From an uncultured Phocaeicola sp. (GTDB taxonomy: Bacteria; Bacteroidota; Bacteroidia; Bacteroidales; Bacteroidaceae): a stretch of 64,000 nucleotides of DNA. The position numbers and the translations under genes were made by a program. The notes beneath the pieces were generated by a model that worked only from the letters and a program-made list of their open reading frames with translations, was not told the DNA's origin and did not search any database. Of the stretch, positions 1 to 8,269 are shown one piece after another. The stretch covers positions 1 to 64,000 of the forward strand of contig CALUET010000022.1 of assembly GCA_944319745.1 (NCBI GenBank). Direction: 5' to 3'. Numbering within the stretch: position 1 is the stretch's first letter; every line of letters starts with the position of its first letter.

Positions 1-16
1 CCCCGAAAAGCGAGTG

Positions 17-48
17 CAAAAGTAATGCCTTTTTTATTACACTCCAAA
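17..48 (-). promoter_or_regulatory. Bacteroidetes-type promoter for a gene left of the window
   Basis: Read on the minus strand, TTTG (48-45) is followed after exactly 20 bp by TACTTTTG (24-17), which matches the TTTG-N19-21-TAnnTTTG consensus of Bacteroides primary sigma factor promoters. It points out of the window, so the gene it drives is not visible. Confidence 0.6.
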
Positions 49-199
49 TGTTTCTGAAAATATTTTTCGGAAATCCTGAAAAAAAATGACGCAAACCGCT
101 ATAAAACAAAACAATTATTGCGAAAAAAATTTTCCAGCAAAATATCAAAATTTCATATGCTTTACACAAAAAGCCATCAAAATACTTAAAAGGAACTCT

Positions 200-1777
200 T
201 TATTTTTTAATATTAGCCTCCTCCAAGCCATAATGTTTTTTGCTGTCATCCAAGCGCAACAGACACGCAATTACAATAGCGCAAAGGCCAAAAAATGCAA
301 AAATCACCATCGGATAACTATAATCATACCCGATAATATTACCATTTTCCTCACGCAAAGTTGCAAAATTTTCAATAACCCATCCTATAAGTACAGGCAC
401 CATTGAAAGTCCAACATTCTGAATATAAAAAATAATTGCATAGGCCGATCCCAACTGTTTCATCGGAATTATTTTAGGAACAGAAGGCCACATTGCGCTG
501 GGGACCAAAGAAAATGCAATACCCAATACAATCATTACAATCACAGCAAACCACCAATAGTTCATTAATGGCAAAGCAAATAAAACATGTACCACTGTCA
601 ACATTACAGAACCTATAATCATCAACGTGGCACCGCGCCCAATTCTGTCGTACAACGAGCCAAAAACCGGCGTTAACAATATTGTTCCGAAAGGCAACAA
701 GGCAGGAATCAATCCGGCAAACGATTCGGGAACTCCGTATTTATAAATCATTAATTTAGTAGCAAACTTCAAGAAAGGGAATACACCAGCATAGAACATC
801 AAGCATAACAACGTTATCAACCAAAAGCCCTTACTGCAAAATATCTGTTTCAAATCGGATATTTTAAAACCTTCCTCCTTCTTGGTTCCGGTTTCCTTCC
901 GAAGTTCTTCAACAGAAGCATCTTCTTTCTTATCCATCACACAATAAACCAGAAACGAAAGGAAGCCGACGCATAACACAATTGCACCCATCAAAACAGG
1001 ATAAGAAACCTCACCCATCATACGAGCGACGGGCAAACTGACAGCCAAAGCCAGCGCTGTACCAATACGCGCCATTGCAACCTGAAGTCCCATTGCCAAG
1101 GCCAATTCTTTACCGGAAAACCATTTTACAATAATTTTCGACACAGTAATGCCTGTAATCTCTACTCCCATTCCAAAAATAGCAAAGCCCAAGGAGGCCA
1201 AAACGACTTGATAATTCATTCCCCACAACACCCTGTCTCCAAAATCATGAGACAATGCATACCATTTGATCAGTGCACCAACAAGCATAAAACCCGCAGA
1301 CATCGATCCGGTAAAACGAATTCCTAACTTATCAAGAATAATACCTCCGAAGAACAACATGAAAAGGAATACATTAATATATCCGTAAGCTCCGGTGAAA
1401 AAACCATATTCTGTACTGCTCCACCCATTGCCGGATGCCACAGAACTGATTGTCTTTGTTACGACTTCCGTGCCATTCTCCGTCCGTTCCAGATATTGAT
1501 ATTCCATGCCTTTCACAATCTTTTCAGAAGCCAAATCCGGAGCTGACAGTATTTCATCCTCGGCAAGTTCTCCAATCTTATAAATCAAACTATCGACCGA
1601 CATCGACGTATTATCCGTAAAATATACAACTTTTCCTTTTGTCGTCAACAGATTTTCCAAAGGAGACATCACATCTGTCAGAAAATAACCGCACATCATC
1701 GTAAACGAGACGATTGCAAGTGCTGTCCAGCGCGCCGCCTTTGAGTCACTCAATCGTTTTTGAAGCATTTCTTTCAT
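200..1777 (-). CDS. MFS transporter with a large loop after the first helix
   Basis: A 525-residue polytopic inner-membrane protein of the major facilitator superfamily. About twelve hydrophobic segments are visible, and a DRIGRG-type loop occurs in the second half. Residues about 37-115 form a polar loop between the first and second helices, much longer than in ordinary MFS proteins. A charged linker lies near residues 285-310. The general pattern recalls the MFSD1-like/OFA-like transporters common in Bacteroidetes, but the substrate cannot be read from the sequence. The gene stands alone. A TATCTTTG -7 element lies at 1831-1824 on the minus strand, without a well-spaced -33 box. The ATG at 1777 starts a basic N-terminus before the first helix. 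Confidence 0.8.
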   Translation of the reverse strand: MKEMLQKRLSDSKAARWTALAIVSFTMMCGYFLTDVMSPLENLLTTKGKVVYFTDNTSMSVDSLIYKIGELAEDEILSAPDLASEKIVKGMEYQYLERTENGTEVVTKTISSVASGNGWSSTEYGFFTGAYGYINVFLFMLFFGGIILDKLGIRFTGSMSAGFMLVGALIKWYALSHDFGDRVLWGMNYQVVLASLGFAIFGMGVEITGITVSKIIVKWFSGKELALAMGLQVAMARIGTALALAVSLPVARMMGEVSYPVLMGAIVLCVGFLSFLVYCVMDKKEDASVEELRKETGTKKEEGFKISDLKQIFCSKGFWLITLLCLMFYAGVFPFLKFATKLMIYKYGVPESFAGLIPALLPFGTILLTPVFGSLYDRIGRGATLMIIGSVMLTVVHVLFALPLMNYWWFAVIVMIVLGIAFSLVPSAMWPSVPKIIPMKQLGSAYAIIFYIQNVGLSMVPVLIGWVIENFATLREENGNIIGYDYSYPMVIFAFFGLCAIVIACLLRLDDSKKHYGLEEANIKK

Positions 1778-1943
1778 TTATTCTTTTTTTAAATCATAGT
1801 TTAATAAAATACAAAAAACATCACAAAGATAGCATTTTTTACGCTTTCCTATTTCACAAAACAAAATAAGTTCTAACTTTGTAATATAATTATTTAATGA
1901 AATTTTTCGCGGCATATATCTTAAACATTAAAATAAAGGGGAT

Positions 1944-2495
1944 ATGAAAAAAACGAAAACAATGGCACTATGCGCCATATTAGGCGGAAGCCTACTCTGT
2001 TCTTCCTGCATAGGTTCCTTCGGCTTATGGTCTAACCTGAAGGACTGGAACAACAACATTGGGAACAAATTTGTTAACGAAATTGTATTCTTGGCATTCC
2101 ACATCGTTCCCGTTTACGAAGTTGCTTACCTTGCAGACGTACTGGTACTGAATTCCATCGAGTTCTGGTCCGGCTCAAATCCGTTGGCACAAGTAGGCAC
2201 GGAAAAAACCGTAAAGGGTGAAAACGGAGAATACATCGTACGAACCAATGCCGACGGTTACACCATTACCAAGAAAGGAGAAGAAGGAAAAGCTCTAAAC
2301 TTGGTTTACAATGAAGAGAATCGCACTTGGAATGCAGTGGCAAATGGCGAAAGTTTCGAACTAATCACCATGAATGAGGACGGAACCATTACCATGAAAC
2401 AACAAGACGGAACGCCGCTTACCATCGTTCCCGACATGCAAGGTGTGGAAAAAGCCCGCTCCATCAACGGCGAATCTTTGTTTGTTGCTCGATAA
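1944..2495 (+). CDS. DUF3332-family lipoprotein
   Basis: A 183-residue protein with a lipoprotein signal: a basic start, a hydrophobic core and a Ser-Ser-Cys lipobox with Cys22. The conserved N-terminal half, a short hydrophobic stretch around residues 45-75 with FHIVPVYEV, matches DUF3332 as I know it. The C-terminal half looks like a small beta-rich domain with repeated Asn/Gly turns. Function is unknown. It is monocistronic, preceded by a TAACTTTG -7 element at 1874-1881 and followed by a strong terminator at 2519. Family assignment is from memory of the motif pattern. Confidence 0.75.
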   Translation: MKKTKTMALCAILGGSLLCSSCIGSFGLWSNLKDWNNNIGNKFVNEIVFLAFHIVPVYEVAYLADVLVLNSIEFWSGSNPLAQVGTEKTVKGENGEYIVRTNADGYTITKKGEEGKALNLVYNEENRTWNAVANGESFELITMNEDGTITMKQQDGTPLTIVPDMQGVEKARSINGESLFVAR

Positions 2496-2518
2496 AAGAA
2501 CGAAATCTTTTCATACAA

Positions 2519-2560
2519 ACGCCGGCAGCTTTTTATGTGAAGCTGCCGGCGTTTTCTTTT
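2519..2560. terminator. Strong intrinsic terminator, probably bidirectional
   Basis: A perfect 13-bp inverted repeat (2519-2531 with 2540-2552, 8-nt loop) is followed by a T-rich run on the plus strand. It lies between the converging DUF3332 gene and the outer-membrane barrel gene. The minus-strand side has fewer Ts, so it probably works mainly for the plus-strand gene. Confidence 0.85.
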
Positions 2561-2587
2561 GGTTGTACCCGCATTTCACCGGGAAGA

Positions 2588-4885
2588 TCAATGTTTGAAG
2601 CGAGACGTATCCACATCTTTCAGTTCCTTCTCCTTATATCCTCCGAACTTATAACTAAACGTAAGTGTAAAAGCACGATTATAATTTGCCACACCCATAT
2701 CGACATGTTGCAAGCCATTACGCACGGTTAGTTTCATTTGATCCATTCCTCCAAACAAATCGCTGCCCTTCAACCGGATCATAACTTTGCCTCCTGCAAA
2801 CGTATAACGCAAGGCCGCATCCACATAACCGAGGGCACGCAGGTCGAAAGCCCCTTGTATGGCAGCAGTCTGCCCGAAAGCAAAAATCTCCATCTTTATA
2901 TCCGGCTGCCTGCTCAACGCAAATGTATTCGACCATACGCCGATGCCTGCCCAACATTTGTTATCGAACGGTGCATTATAATAATGGCTCGCCTTATCGT
3001 GTTTTTGCTGGAAGACCAGCGTCAAGTTGCTATCCCACCACTCGCCGATGCGGTAAGGTATGGTAGCCATAACGCCGAAGGTTTTCACAAAATCCCAGTT
3101 CTGAAAGTTATAAACCGCGTGCAGTTCTTTGGAGTCCAAGTACACCATTTGCATGAAATAATCCGGGCTGTAATCATAAAAAAGGCGGAAAACATACTTG
3201 TTTCTCAGGATATAACTCAAAGAAGTTTCATAGCTGGTGTATGGTTTCAGGAAAGCATTTCCGACCGACAACATGTAACTGCTGCCATATTCCGTGGCTC
3301 CGCTCAGCGTCCAATAGTCGGGATAAGTCTTGTCGGAGCTGAAAGACAACTGAAAAATATGCCTTGCTTCCGGCGTATAACTCAACTGCATGGCCGGATA
3401 AACGGCCCATTTCCGGTACGTGTCTGCCATCTTATAATACTCCACTGCCGCAGACGCGCCCAAACTCCACTTTTTTCCGAAATTTTTATCGAATCCCGCA
3501 TATAGATTATAAGTATATTCACCGATACCAACCTCCATGTTTTGGGCAGACAATGCCGGGATATCGTAATACTGGCGGTTACGATTGTTTACATAAGCGA
3601 ACGATGCTCCGTAGTTAAAAAACCATCCCCTGGGAAATTCATGCCGTTGGTCTGCGTACAACTTCCAGCGGTCTATGCGTTGATCCGATAAACTTTCAAA
3701 AACCATATCCGGTTCTTCATCGTAAGTTTCAAGGAAGTTTTGCGTATCATCCGAGGTATAATGTGTATAATCAACGCCGGCTTTCAATCCGAATCCCGAT
3801 TCGTAATGCAGCGCCACATTGTGCATTTTACTCTCCGTACGGTGATCATTTCTTGCATCCGAGAAGTTTCCCAGTGAATTCGTCATGTTCTTTTGCCGTG
3901 GAGTCAGGCTTGCGGTATAGCTTATCCCGAGACTGTTTTTTTCATCAAAACGATATTCTCCGCCTGCTCTCAGCGTATGCGTAAGCGTACGTCCCCGCCC
4001 GTCATCAAAATGGCGCATATCATGCACTTCCCCTTCCACCGTATGCAAGGCAGAAAAATCCATTGTCTGACGACTGTACAAGTCTTCCACTCCATACATG
4101 AAATCGGCGTTCCACTTCGAAGCCCCGTAAGTCAGAGCCACACTGCCGGTTCCTCCGGCTTCGTTTTTCTGCTCGTAACTGCCGGTAATCTCGCCCTGTA
4201 ACACCGGTTTATCGGCATCATTTTTACTCAACACCACGTTGATTGCCGCACCTCGCACGTGATATTGCGGCGGAGCACTGTACATTATCTCCGCCCTTTC
4301 CACGCGCGATGCCGGTATGTTCTTCAGCAAATTCATCAGTTGATCTCCGGTCATCGTGGAAGGTTTCCCGTCAATGATAACCGATAGCGACGATGCGCCG
4401 GCCAGCACAAGGCCGTTTTCTTTCTCCATCACGCCGGGCAATTCGCGGATACATTCGTAAGCATTAGTCACCAGCTTGTTTTCCATCAGACGGGGAACGT
4501 CATAAACCAGACTGCCTCCCTCGACCTTTACGACAGGACGCTCGCCCCGAACGACCACTTCGTCCAGGCCATAATGCTTGGAAGCCAGCATAATGACACC
4601 CGCATCTGCGCCTTTTCCTTCCACAACGCGGGGCTCATACAGCAAATGCTGCACCACAAGCCGGTAATGCGACGGCTGAAAATGCAGACAAAACACCCCG
4701 CATGTATCGGTAATCGTCGCATCCACAAAAACCGAATCCGCCGTTTGAAGTATCACCGTTGCTCCATCGACGGGCGAACCGACAGAATCTTTCACGCAAC
4801 CTTTTATCGATTGTGCATTTAAAACGCCAAGGGCTTTCATGAAAAACAACAGGAAGATTATTCCTGCCTGCCACATTATTTTCAT
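2588..4885 (-). CDS. TonB-receptor-like outer-membrane beta-barrel protein
   Basis: A 765-residue outer-membrane protein. After a signal peptide (cleavage near LNAQS) come a carboxypeptidase-regulatory-like beta-sandwich (about residues 25-110), a plug-like domain containing IDGKPS (about 115-225) and a long beta-barrel ending in an aromatic strand. This order is that of the outer membrane beta-barrel family 3 group (OMP_b-brl_3) related to TonB-dependent receptors. The substrate is unknown, and no SusD partner is adjacent. I chose the ATG at 4885 over an in-frame ATG at 4972 because it places a normal signal peptide at the N-terminus. It is divergent from the threonine aldolase gene. Confidence 0.8.
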   Translation of the reverse strand: MKIMWQAGIIFLLFFMKALGVLNAQSIKGCVKDSVGSPVDGATVILQTADSVFVDATITDTCGVFCLHFQPSHYRLVVQHLLYEPRVVEGKGADAGVIMLASKHYGLDEVVVRGERPVVKVEGGSLVYDVPRLMENKLVTNAYECIRELPGVMEKENGLVLAGASSLSVIIDGKPSTMTGDQLMNLLKNIPASRVERAEIMYSAPPQYHVRGAAINVVLSKNDADKPVLQGEITGSYEQKNEAGGTGSVALTYGASKWNADFMYGVEDLYSRQTMDFSALHTVEGEVHDMRHFDDGRGRTLTHTLRAGGEYRFDEKNSLGISYTASLTPRQKNMTNSLGNFSDARNDHRTESKMHNVALHYESGFGLKAGVDYTHYTSDDTQNFLETYDEEPDMVFESLSDQRIDRWKLYADQRHEFPRGWFFNYGASFAYVNNRNRQYYDIPALSAQNMEVGIGEYTYNLYAGFDKNFGKKWSLGASAAVEYYKMADTYRKWAVYPAMQLSYTPEARHIFQLSFSSDKTYPDYWTLSGATEYGSSYMLSVGNAFLKPYTSYETSLSYILRNKYVFRLFYDYSPDYFMQMVYLDSKELHAVYNFQNWDFVKTFGVMATIPYRIGEWWDSNLTLVFQQKHDKASHYYNAPFDNKCWAGIGVWSNTFALSRQPDIKMEIFAFGQTAAIQGAFDLRALGYVDAALRYTFAGGKVMIRLKGSDLFGGMDQMKLTVRNGLQHVDMGVANYNRAFTLTFSYKFGGYKEKELKDVDTSRFKH

Positions 4886-4906
4886 CCGTTTATCGCTTTC
4901 TTTTAC

Positions 4907-4914
4907 TAACTTTG
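4907..4914 (+). promoter_or_regulatory. -7 element (TAACTTTG) for the threonine aldolase gene
   Basis: TAACTTTG matches the Bacteroidetes -7 box TAnnTTTG and lies about 90 bp before the ATG at 5005. I do not see a good TTTG box 19-21 bp upstream, so this is a partial match. Confidence 0.4.
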
Positions 4915-5004
4915 ATGCGCGAATATAGAGAAAAAAAGGTATTTTCTTTTTCAGAGGAAAGAGAAAATACATAAAATCTCACGAAACATTAAACCCTATT
5001 CATT

Positions 5005-6030
5005 ATGCAATATTTTGAAAGCGACTACATGGAGGGAGCACATCCCCGCATCTTAGAACGCATGATGCGCACGAACATGGAAAAAAATCCGGGCTACGGA
5101 GTTGACACTTACTGCACAGAAGCCCGAGAAAAAATACGGAAAGCATGCCACTGCCCCGAGGCGGAAATTCATTTCCTCGTGGGAGGCACACAGACCAATG
5201 CCACTGTTATCACTGCTTTACTGCGGCCTTACGAAGGAGTCATAGCGGCTGAAAGCGGACACATTAACCAGCACGAAGCCGGAGCAATAGAATGCGGCGG
5301 GCACAAGGTGCTCTCTCTTCCCCAACACGACGGGAAACTTTCTGCCGAAGATGTGGATAAATTTATAAACGATTTCTACGCCGACTTAAACTACGAACAC
5401 ATGGTATCTCCGGGAATGGTGTATATTTCTCACCCTACGGAGCACGGCACTTTATACACTCTTGCCGAGCTGGAGGCGCTTTCATGCGTATGTCATAAGC
5501 ATCACATCCCGTTGTACATGGATGGAGCACGCCTGGGTTACGGACTTGCAGCGCGAAATACCGATGTAACATTGCCGGACATTGCCCGCCTGTGCGACGT
5601 ATTTTATATCGGAGGAACGAAAGTCGGCGCACTGTTCGGCGAAGCGGTTGTCATCACACGGCCTGGTATGATTAAACAATTCTTCTCCATTATTAAACAA
5701 AGAGGGGCACTGTTGGCCAAAGGTTGGCTGCTCGGCATTCAGTTTGATACGCTTTTTACAGACAATTTATACATGCAGATTTCACAAAATGCCATAGACA
5801 TGGCAGAACTTATTGCCCAAGAACTGCAAGAACGGGGCTACCGTTTGCTGGCACAGCCGCAGACAAACCAACTGTTCGTTGTCATCGAAAATGAAAAAAT
5901 GCAGGAATTAAGCAAATCGGTTGTCTACAGCTTTTGGGAAAAATACGACGATAATCACACCGTAATACGCCTGGCAACCAGCTGGGCCACCCGCAAAGAA
6001 GACGTGGTAGAATTACTCAAACTATTATAA
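5005..6030 (+). CDS. ltaE: Low-specificity L-threonine aldolase
   Basis: A 341-residue PLP enzyme of fold type I that cleaves L-threonine/L-allo-threonine to glycine and acetaldehyde in the cytoplasm. Visible signatures are the N-terminal SDYMEGAHP region, the cofactor Asp in YMDGAR (Asp173) and the Schiff-base lysine in YIGGTKVGA (Lys206). Length agrees with the beta-eliminating lyase/threonine aldolase family. It is a single gene between a divergent barrel protein and a terminator at 6035. A related beta-eliminating lyase specificity cannot be excluded, but the glycine-rich stretch around Lys206 favours threonine aldolase. Confidence 0.88.
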   Translation: MQYFESDYMEGAHPRILERMMRTNMEKNPGYGVDTYCTEAREKIRKACHCPEAEIHFLVGGTQTNATVITALLRPYEGVIAAESGHINQHEAGAIECGGHKVLSLPQHDGKLSAEDVDKFINDFYADLNYEHMVSPGMVYISHPTEHGTLYTLAELEALSCVCHKHHIPLYMDGARLGYGLAARNTDVTLPDIARLCDVFYIGGTKVGALFGEAVVITRPGMIKQFFSIIKQRGALLAKGWLLGIQFDTLFTDNLYMQISQNAIDMAELIAQELQERGYRLLAQPQTNQLFVVIENEKMQELSKSVVYSFWEKYDDNHTVIRLATSWATRKEDVVELLKLL

Positions 6031-6034
6031 AACA

Positions 6035-6071
6035 AGAGGGACGCTCTCACACCGAAAGCGTTCCTCTTTTT
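6035..6071 (+). terminator. Intrinsic terminator after ltaE
   Basis: An 11-bp stem with one G-T pair (6035-6045 with 6057-6067) is followed by a T run. It lies 5 bp after the ltaE stop, between converging genes. Confidence 0.75.
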
Positions 6072-6099
6072 ATTTCCTGCTGTATCTGTCAGAAAATCA

Positions 6100-7107
6100 T
6101 CAGCACTGAGCCAACTTATTGTCTGAACCTAATACATTAATGATTTTATGCTTATACAATTTTTCCATGTTGTCACGAGCCGGTCCAAGGTATTTACGAG
6201 GATCAAATTCGGCAGGCTTCTCAGCAAATACTTTGCGGATTGCAGCAGTCATTGCCAGACGAGAGTCTGAATCGATGTTGATCTTGCAAACAGCCGACTT
6301 CGCAGCTTTACGCAATTCCTCTTCAGGAATACCGATAGCAGCTTCCAGCTTTCCGCCATATTTATTGATGGTATCAACTTCTTCCTGCGGAACTGAAGAA
6401 GATCCATGCAATACAATGGGGAATCCCGGCAGCTTCTCCATCACAGCATCCAGCACGTCAAATGCCAAAGGAGGAGGAACTAAACGACCGGTCTTCGGAT
6501 CAACATGACATTGTTCCGGTTTAAATTTATAAGCTCCATGAGAAGTACCGATAGAAATTGCCAAAGAATCGCAACCAGTACGTGTAGCAAAATCTATAAC
6601 TTCTTCAGGATCCGTATATGTATGATGCTCGGCAGATACTTCATCTTCTACGCCGGCCAATACACCAAGTTCACCTTCTACTGTTACATCGAACTGGTGA
6701 GCATAATCAACAACCTTCTTTGTCAATGCAACATTTTCCTCATAAGGCAAGTGAGAGCCGTCGATCATCACTGAAGAGAATCCCATATCAATACAAGATT
6801 TGCACAGTTCGAATGAATCGCCGTGGTCTAAGTGCAACACGATTTCCGGATGTGCACAGCCCAATTCTTTTGCATATTCCACAGCACCTTCTGCCATGTA
6901 ACGAAGCAAAGTCTGGTTTGCATAGTTACGAGCGCCTTTAGATACTTGAAGAATCACCGGAGATTTTGTTTCCACTGCAGCCTTAATAATAGCCTGCAAT
7001 TGCTCCATATTGTTGAAATTGAAAGCAGGGATTGCATATCCTCCTTTAATTGCTCTGGCAAACATATCTCTTGTGTTTACCAAACCTAAGTCTTTGTAAT
7101 TAACCAT
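6100..7107 (-). CDS. fbaA: Fructose-bisphosphate aldolase, class II
   Basis: A 335-residue zinc aldolase that interconverts fructose-1,6-bisphosphate with DHAP and glyceraldehyde-3-phosphate in glycolysis and gluconeogenesis. The class II signature is clear: LHLDHGDSFE with Asp94 and the zinc His95, then VEGELG, SIGTSHGAY and the phosphate loop HGSSS. It is transcribed alone. A TATTTTTG -7 element lies at 7156-7149 on the minus strand. DHAP made by rhamnulose-1-phosphate aldolase elsewhere in this window would feed this enzyme. The start at 7107 gives the normal MVNYKDLGL N-terminus. Confidence 0.95.
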   Translation of the reverse strand: MVNYKDLGLVNTRDMFARAIKGGYAIPAFNFNNMEQLQAIIKAAVETKSPVILQVSKGARNYANQTLLRYMAEGAVEYAKELGCAHPEIVLHLDHGDSFELCKSCIDMGFSSVMIDGSHLPYEENVALTKKVVDYAHQFDVTVEGELGVLAGVEDEVSAEHHTYTDPEEVIDFATRTGCDSLAISIGTSHGAYKFKPEQCHVDPKTGRLVPPPLAFDVLDAVMEKLPGFPIVLHGSSSVPQEEVDTINKYGGKLEAAIGIPEEELRKAAKSAVCKINIDSDSRLAMTAAIRKVFAEKPAEFDPRKYLGPARDNMEKLYKHKIINVLGSDNKLAQC

Positions 7108-7304
7108 TGTTGTAAAATTTAGACTATTAATAAACCTATTTCTGCATGCAAAAATAAGAATAAATTATAAAAGTATTACCGACCACCCGAGAAAAAGTAA
7201 GCTAAGATTCACTTTATTAATGTTAATCAACCGATGAATGAAACTGCACATCCCTGAGTTGCCAAATGGATATTGCATTCTGCAGCCCGCATTCGGAGAT
7301 ACAT

Positions 7305-8237
7305 TTATTTGCGTCTCGTGATCGTATGCAACACCTTCCCTGTCTTATCGATCATGCGCAATTCCAATGAATCGGGCGAAACGGAAAGAATGGAGAAGCC
7401 GGGCTCCGAGCTGCAAAATACCGTTCCTTCAATGGGTTTAACCTTGCGTGCAAGTGAGCCGGCCGAGTTTGTCACATAATCGATATCGCTTCCTTTCACA
7501 CGAACATGCTGGAAATTGTGGATATGCCCGTTAATATACATATCAACATGATACTTCCGCAAGATCGTATCCACGCGTTTTTGCATATCAAGCCGCTCGG
7601 AATCATCCTTCGATGTTTCCGCATAAATCGGATGATGCCCTACAACAACCACCCAGTTTTCCTTGGCAGAAGCCAAAACTGCCTCCAGCCATTGCAACTG
7701 TGCATCGATATCTTGCAAACAAGCATCGGGATATTTATCGTTCTCGCTGCGGTACTTGTCAATCAAAGGAGATGTATCGAGCCATACTACACGCAGAGTG
7801 ATGCCGTCATCTTCAAAGGCTTTTGTATAATAACGTGCCGGCATTGTCCAACGACGACTGACGCGTGTATAGTCCAAGACCGCCTGCGTATTGCCACGAT
7901 ATTCATGATTTCCCAAGATAGGAAACCAATCTATCATCAACTCCGGGTGCGAATAAATCAATTCATAATTGGTCATCCACAACGGATCATCGACGGAACG
8001 TACGCCTTCGAAGTGGTGAATGTCTCCGGCTGCTATCACAAATTCAGGACCAACTTCCTCAGCCATGACTCCCATCAATTCGGCGATCGGCTTCTGATCA
8101 TAGTATCCGTTACGACCAAGATCGTTGGCTACGTACACATTGAACTTGTTATCATAAACACTGTAATCTATATTATTTTGAGCAAAAGCCCATCCGTTCA
8201 ATAAAACAACGGCAAGTATCAGAAAAAACTTTTTCAT
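7305..8237 (-). CDS. Secreted metallophosphoesterase, purple acid phosphatase-like
   Basis: A 310-residue calcineurin-like phosphoesterase with a cleavable signal peptide (cut near AFAQ/NN), so periplasmic or exported. Metal-binding motifs appear in order: NDLG (Asp39), GDIHH (71-75; GDN is more usual), GNHEY (109-113), VVGHHP and NGHIHN (GHDHN is more usual). The pattern is closest to tartrate-resistant/purple acid phosphatases. The changed residues leave the exact metal set uncertain. It begins 32 bp after the upstream TonB receptor gene and is almost certainly cotranscribed, so it may act on a phosphorylated compound taken up by that receptor. The substrate is unknown. Confidence 0.8.
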   Translation of the reverse strand: MKKFFLILAVVLLNGWAFAQNNIDYSVYDNKFNVYVANDLGRNGYYDQKPIAELMGVMAEEVGPEFVIAAGDIHHFEGVRSVDDPLWMTNYELIYSHPELMIDWFPILGNHEYRGNTQAVLDYTRVSRRWTMPARYYTKAFEDDGITLRVVWLDTSPLIDKYRSENDKYPDACLQDIDAQLQWLEAVLASAKENWVVVVGHHPIYAETSKDDSERLDMQKRVDTILRKYHVDMYINGHIHNFQHVRVKGSDIDYVTNSAGSLARKVKPIEGTVFCSSEPGFSILSVSPDSLELRMIDKTGKVLHTITRRK

Positions 8238-8269
8238 CTTTTTACTATATTATCTCGTTATGTTTCGCA

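Noticed and set aside
86-406. 106-codon plus-strand ORF at the left edge
   Set aside because: Overlaps the C-terminus of the MFS gene antisense, with low-complexity Lys/Asn/Ile content.
2738-3505. 255-codon plus-strand ORF inside the barrel protein gene
   Set aside because: Antisense to a convincing outer-membrane protein; no start signal or family features.
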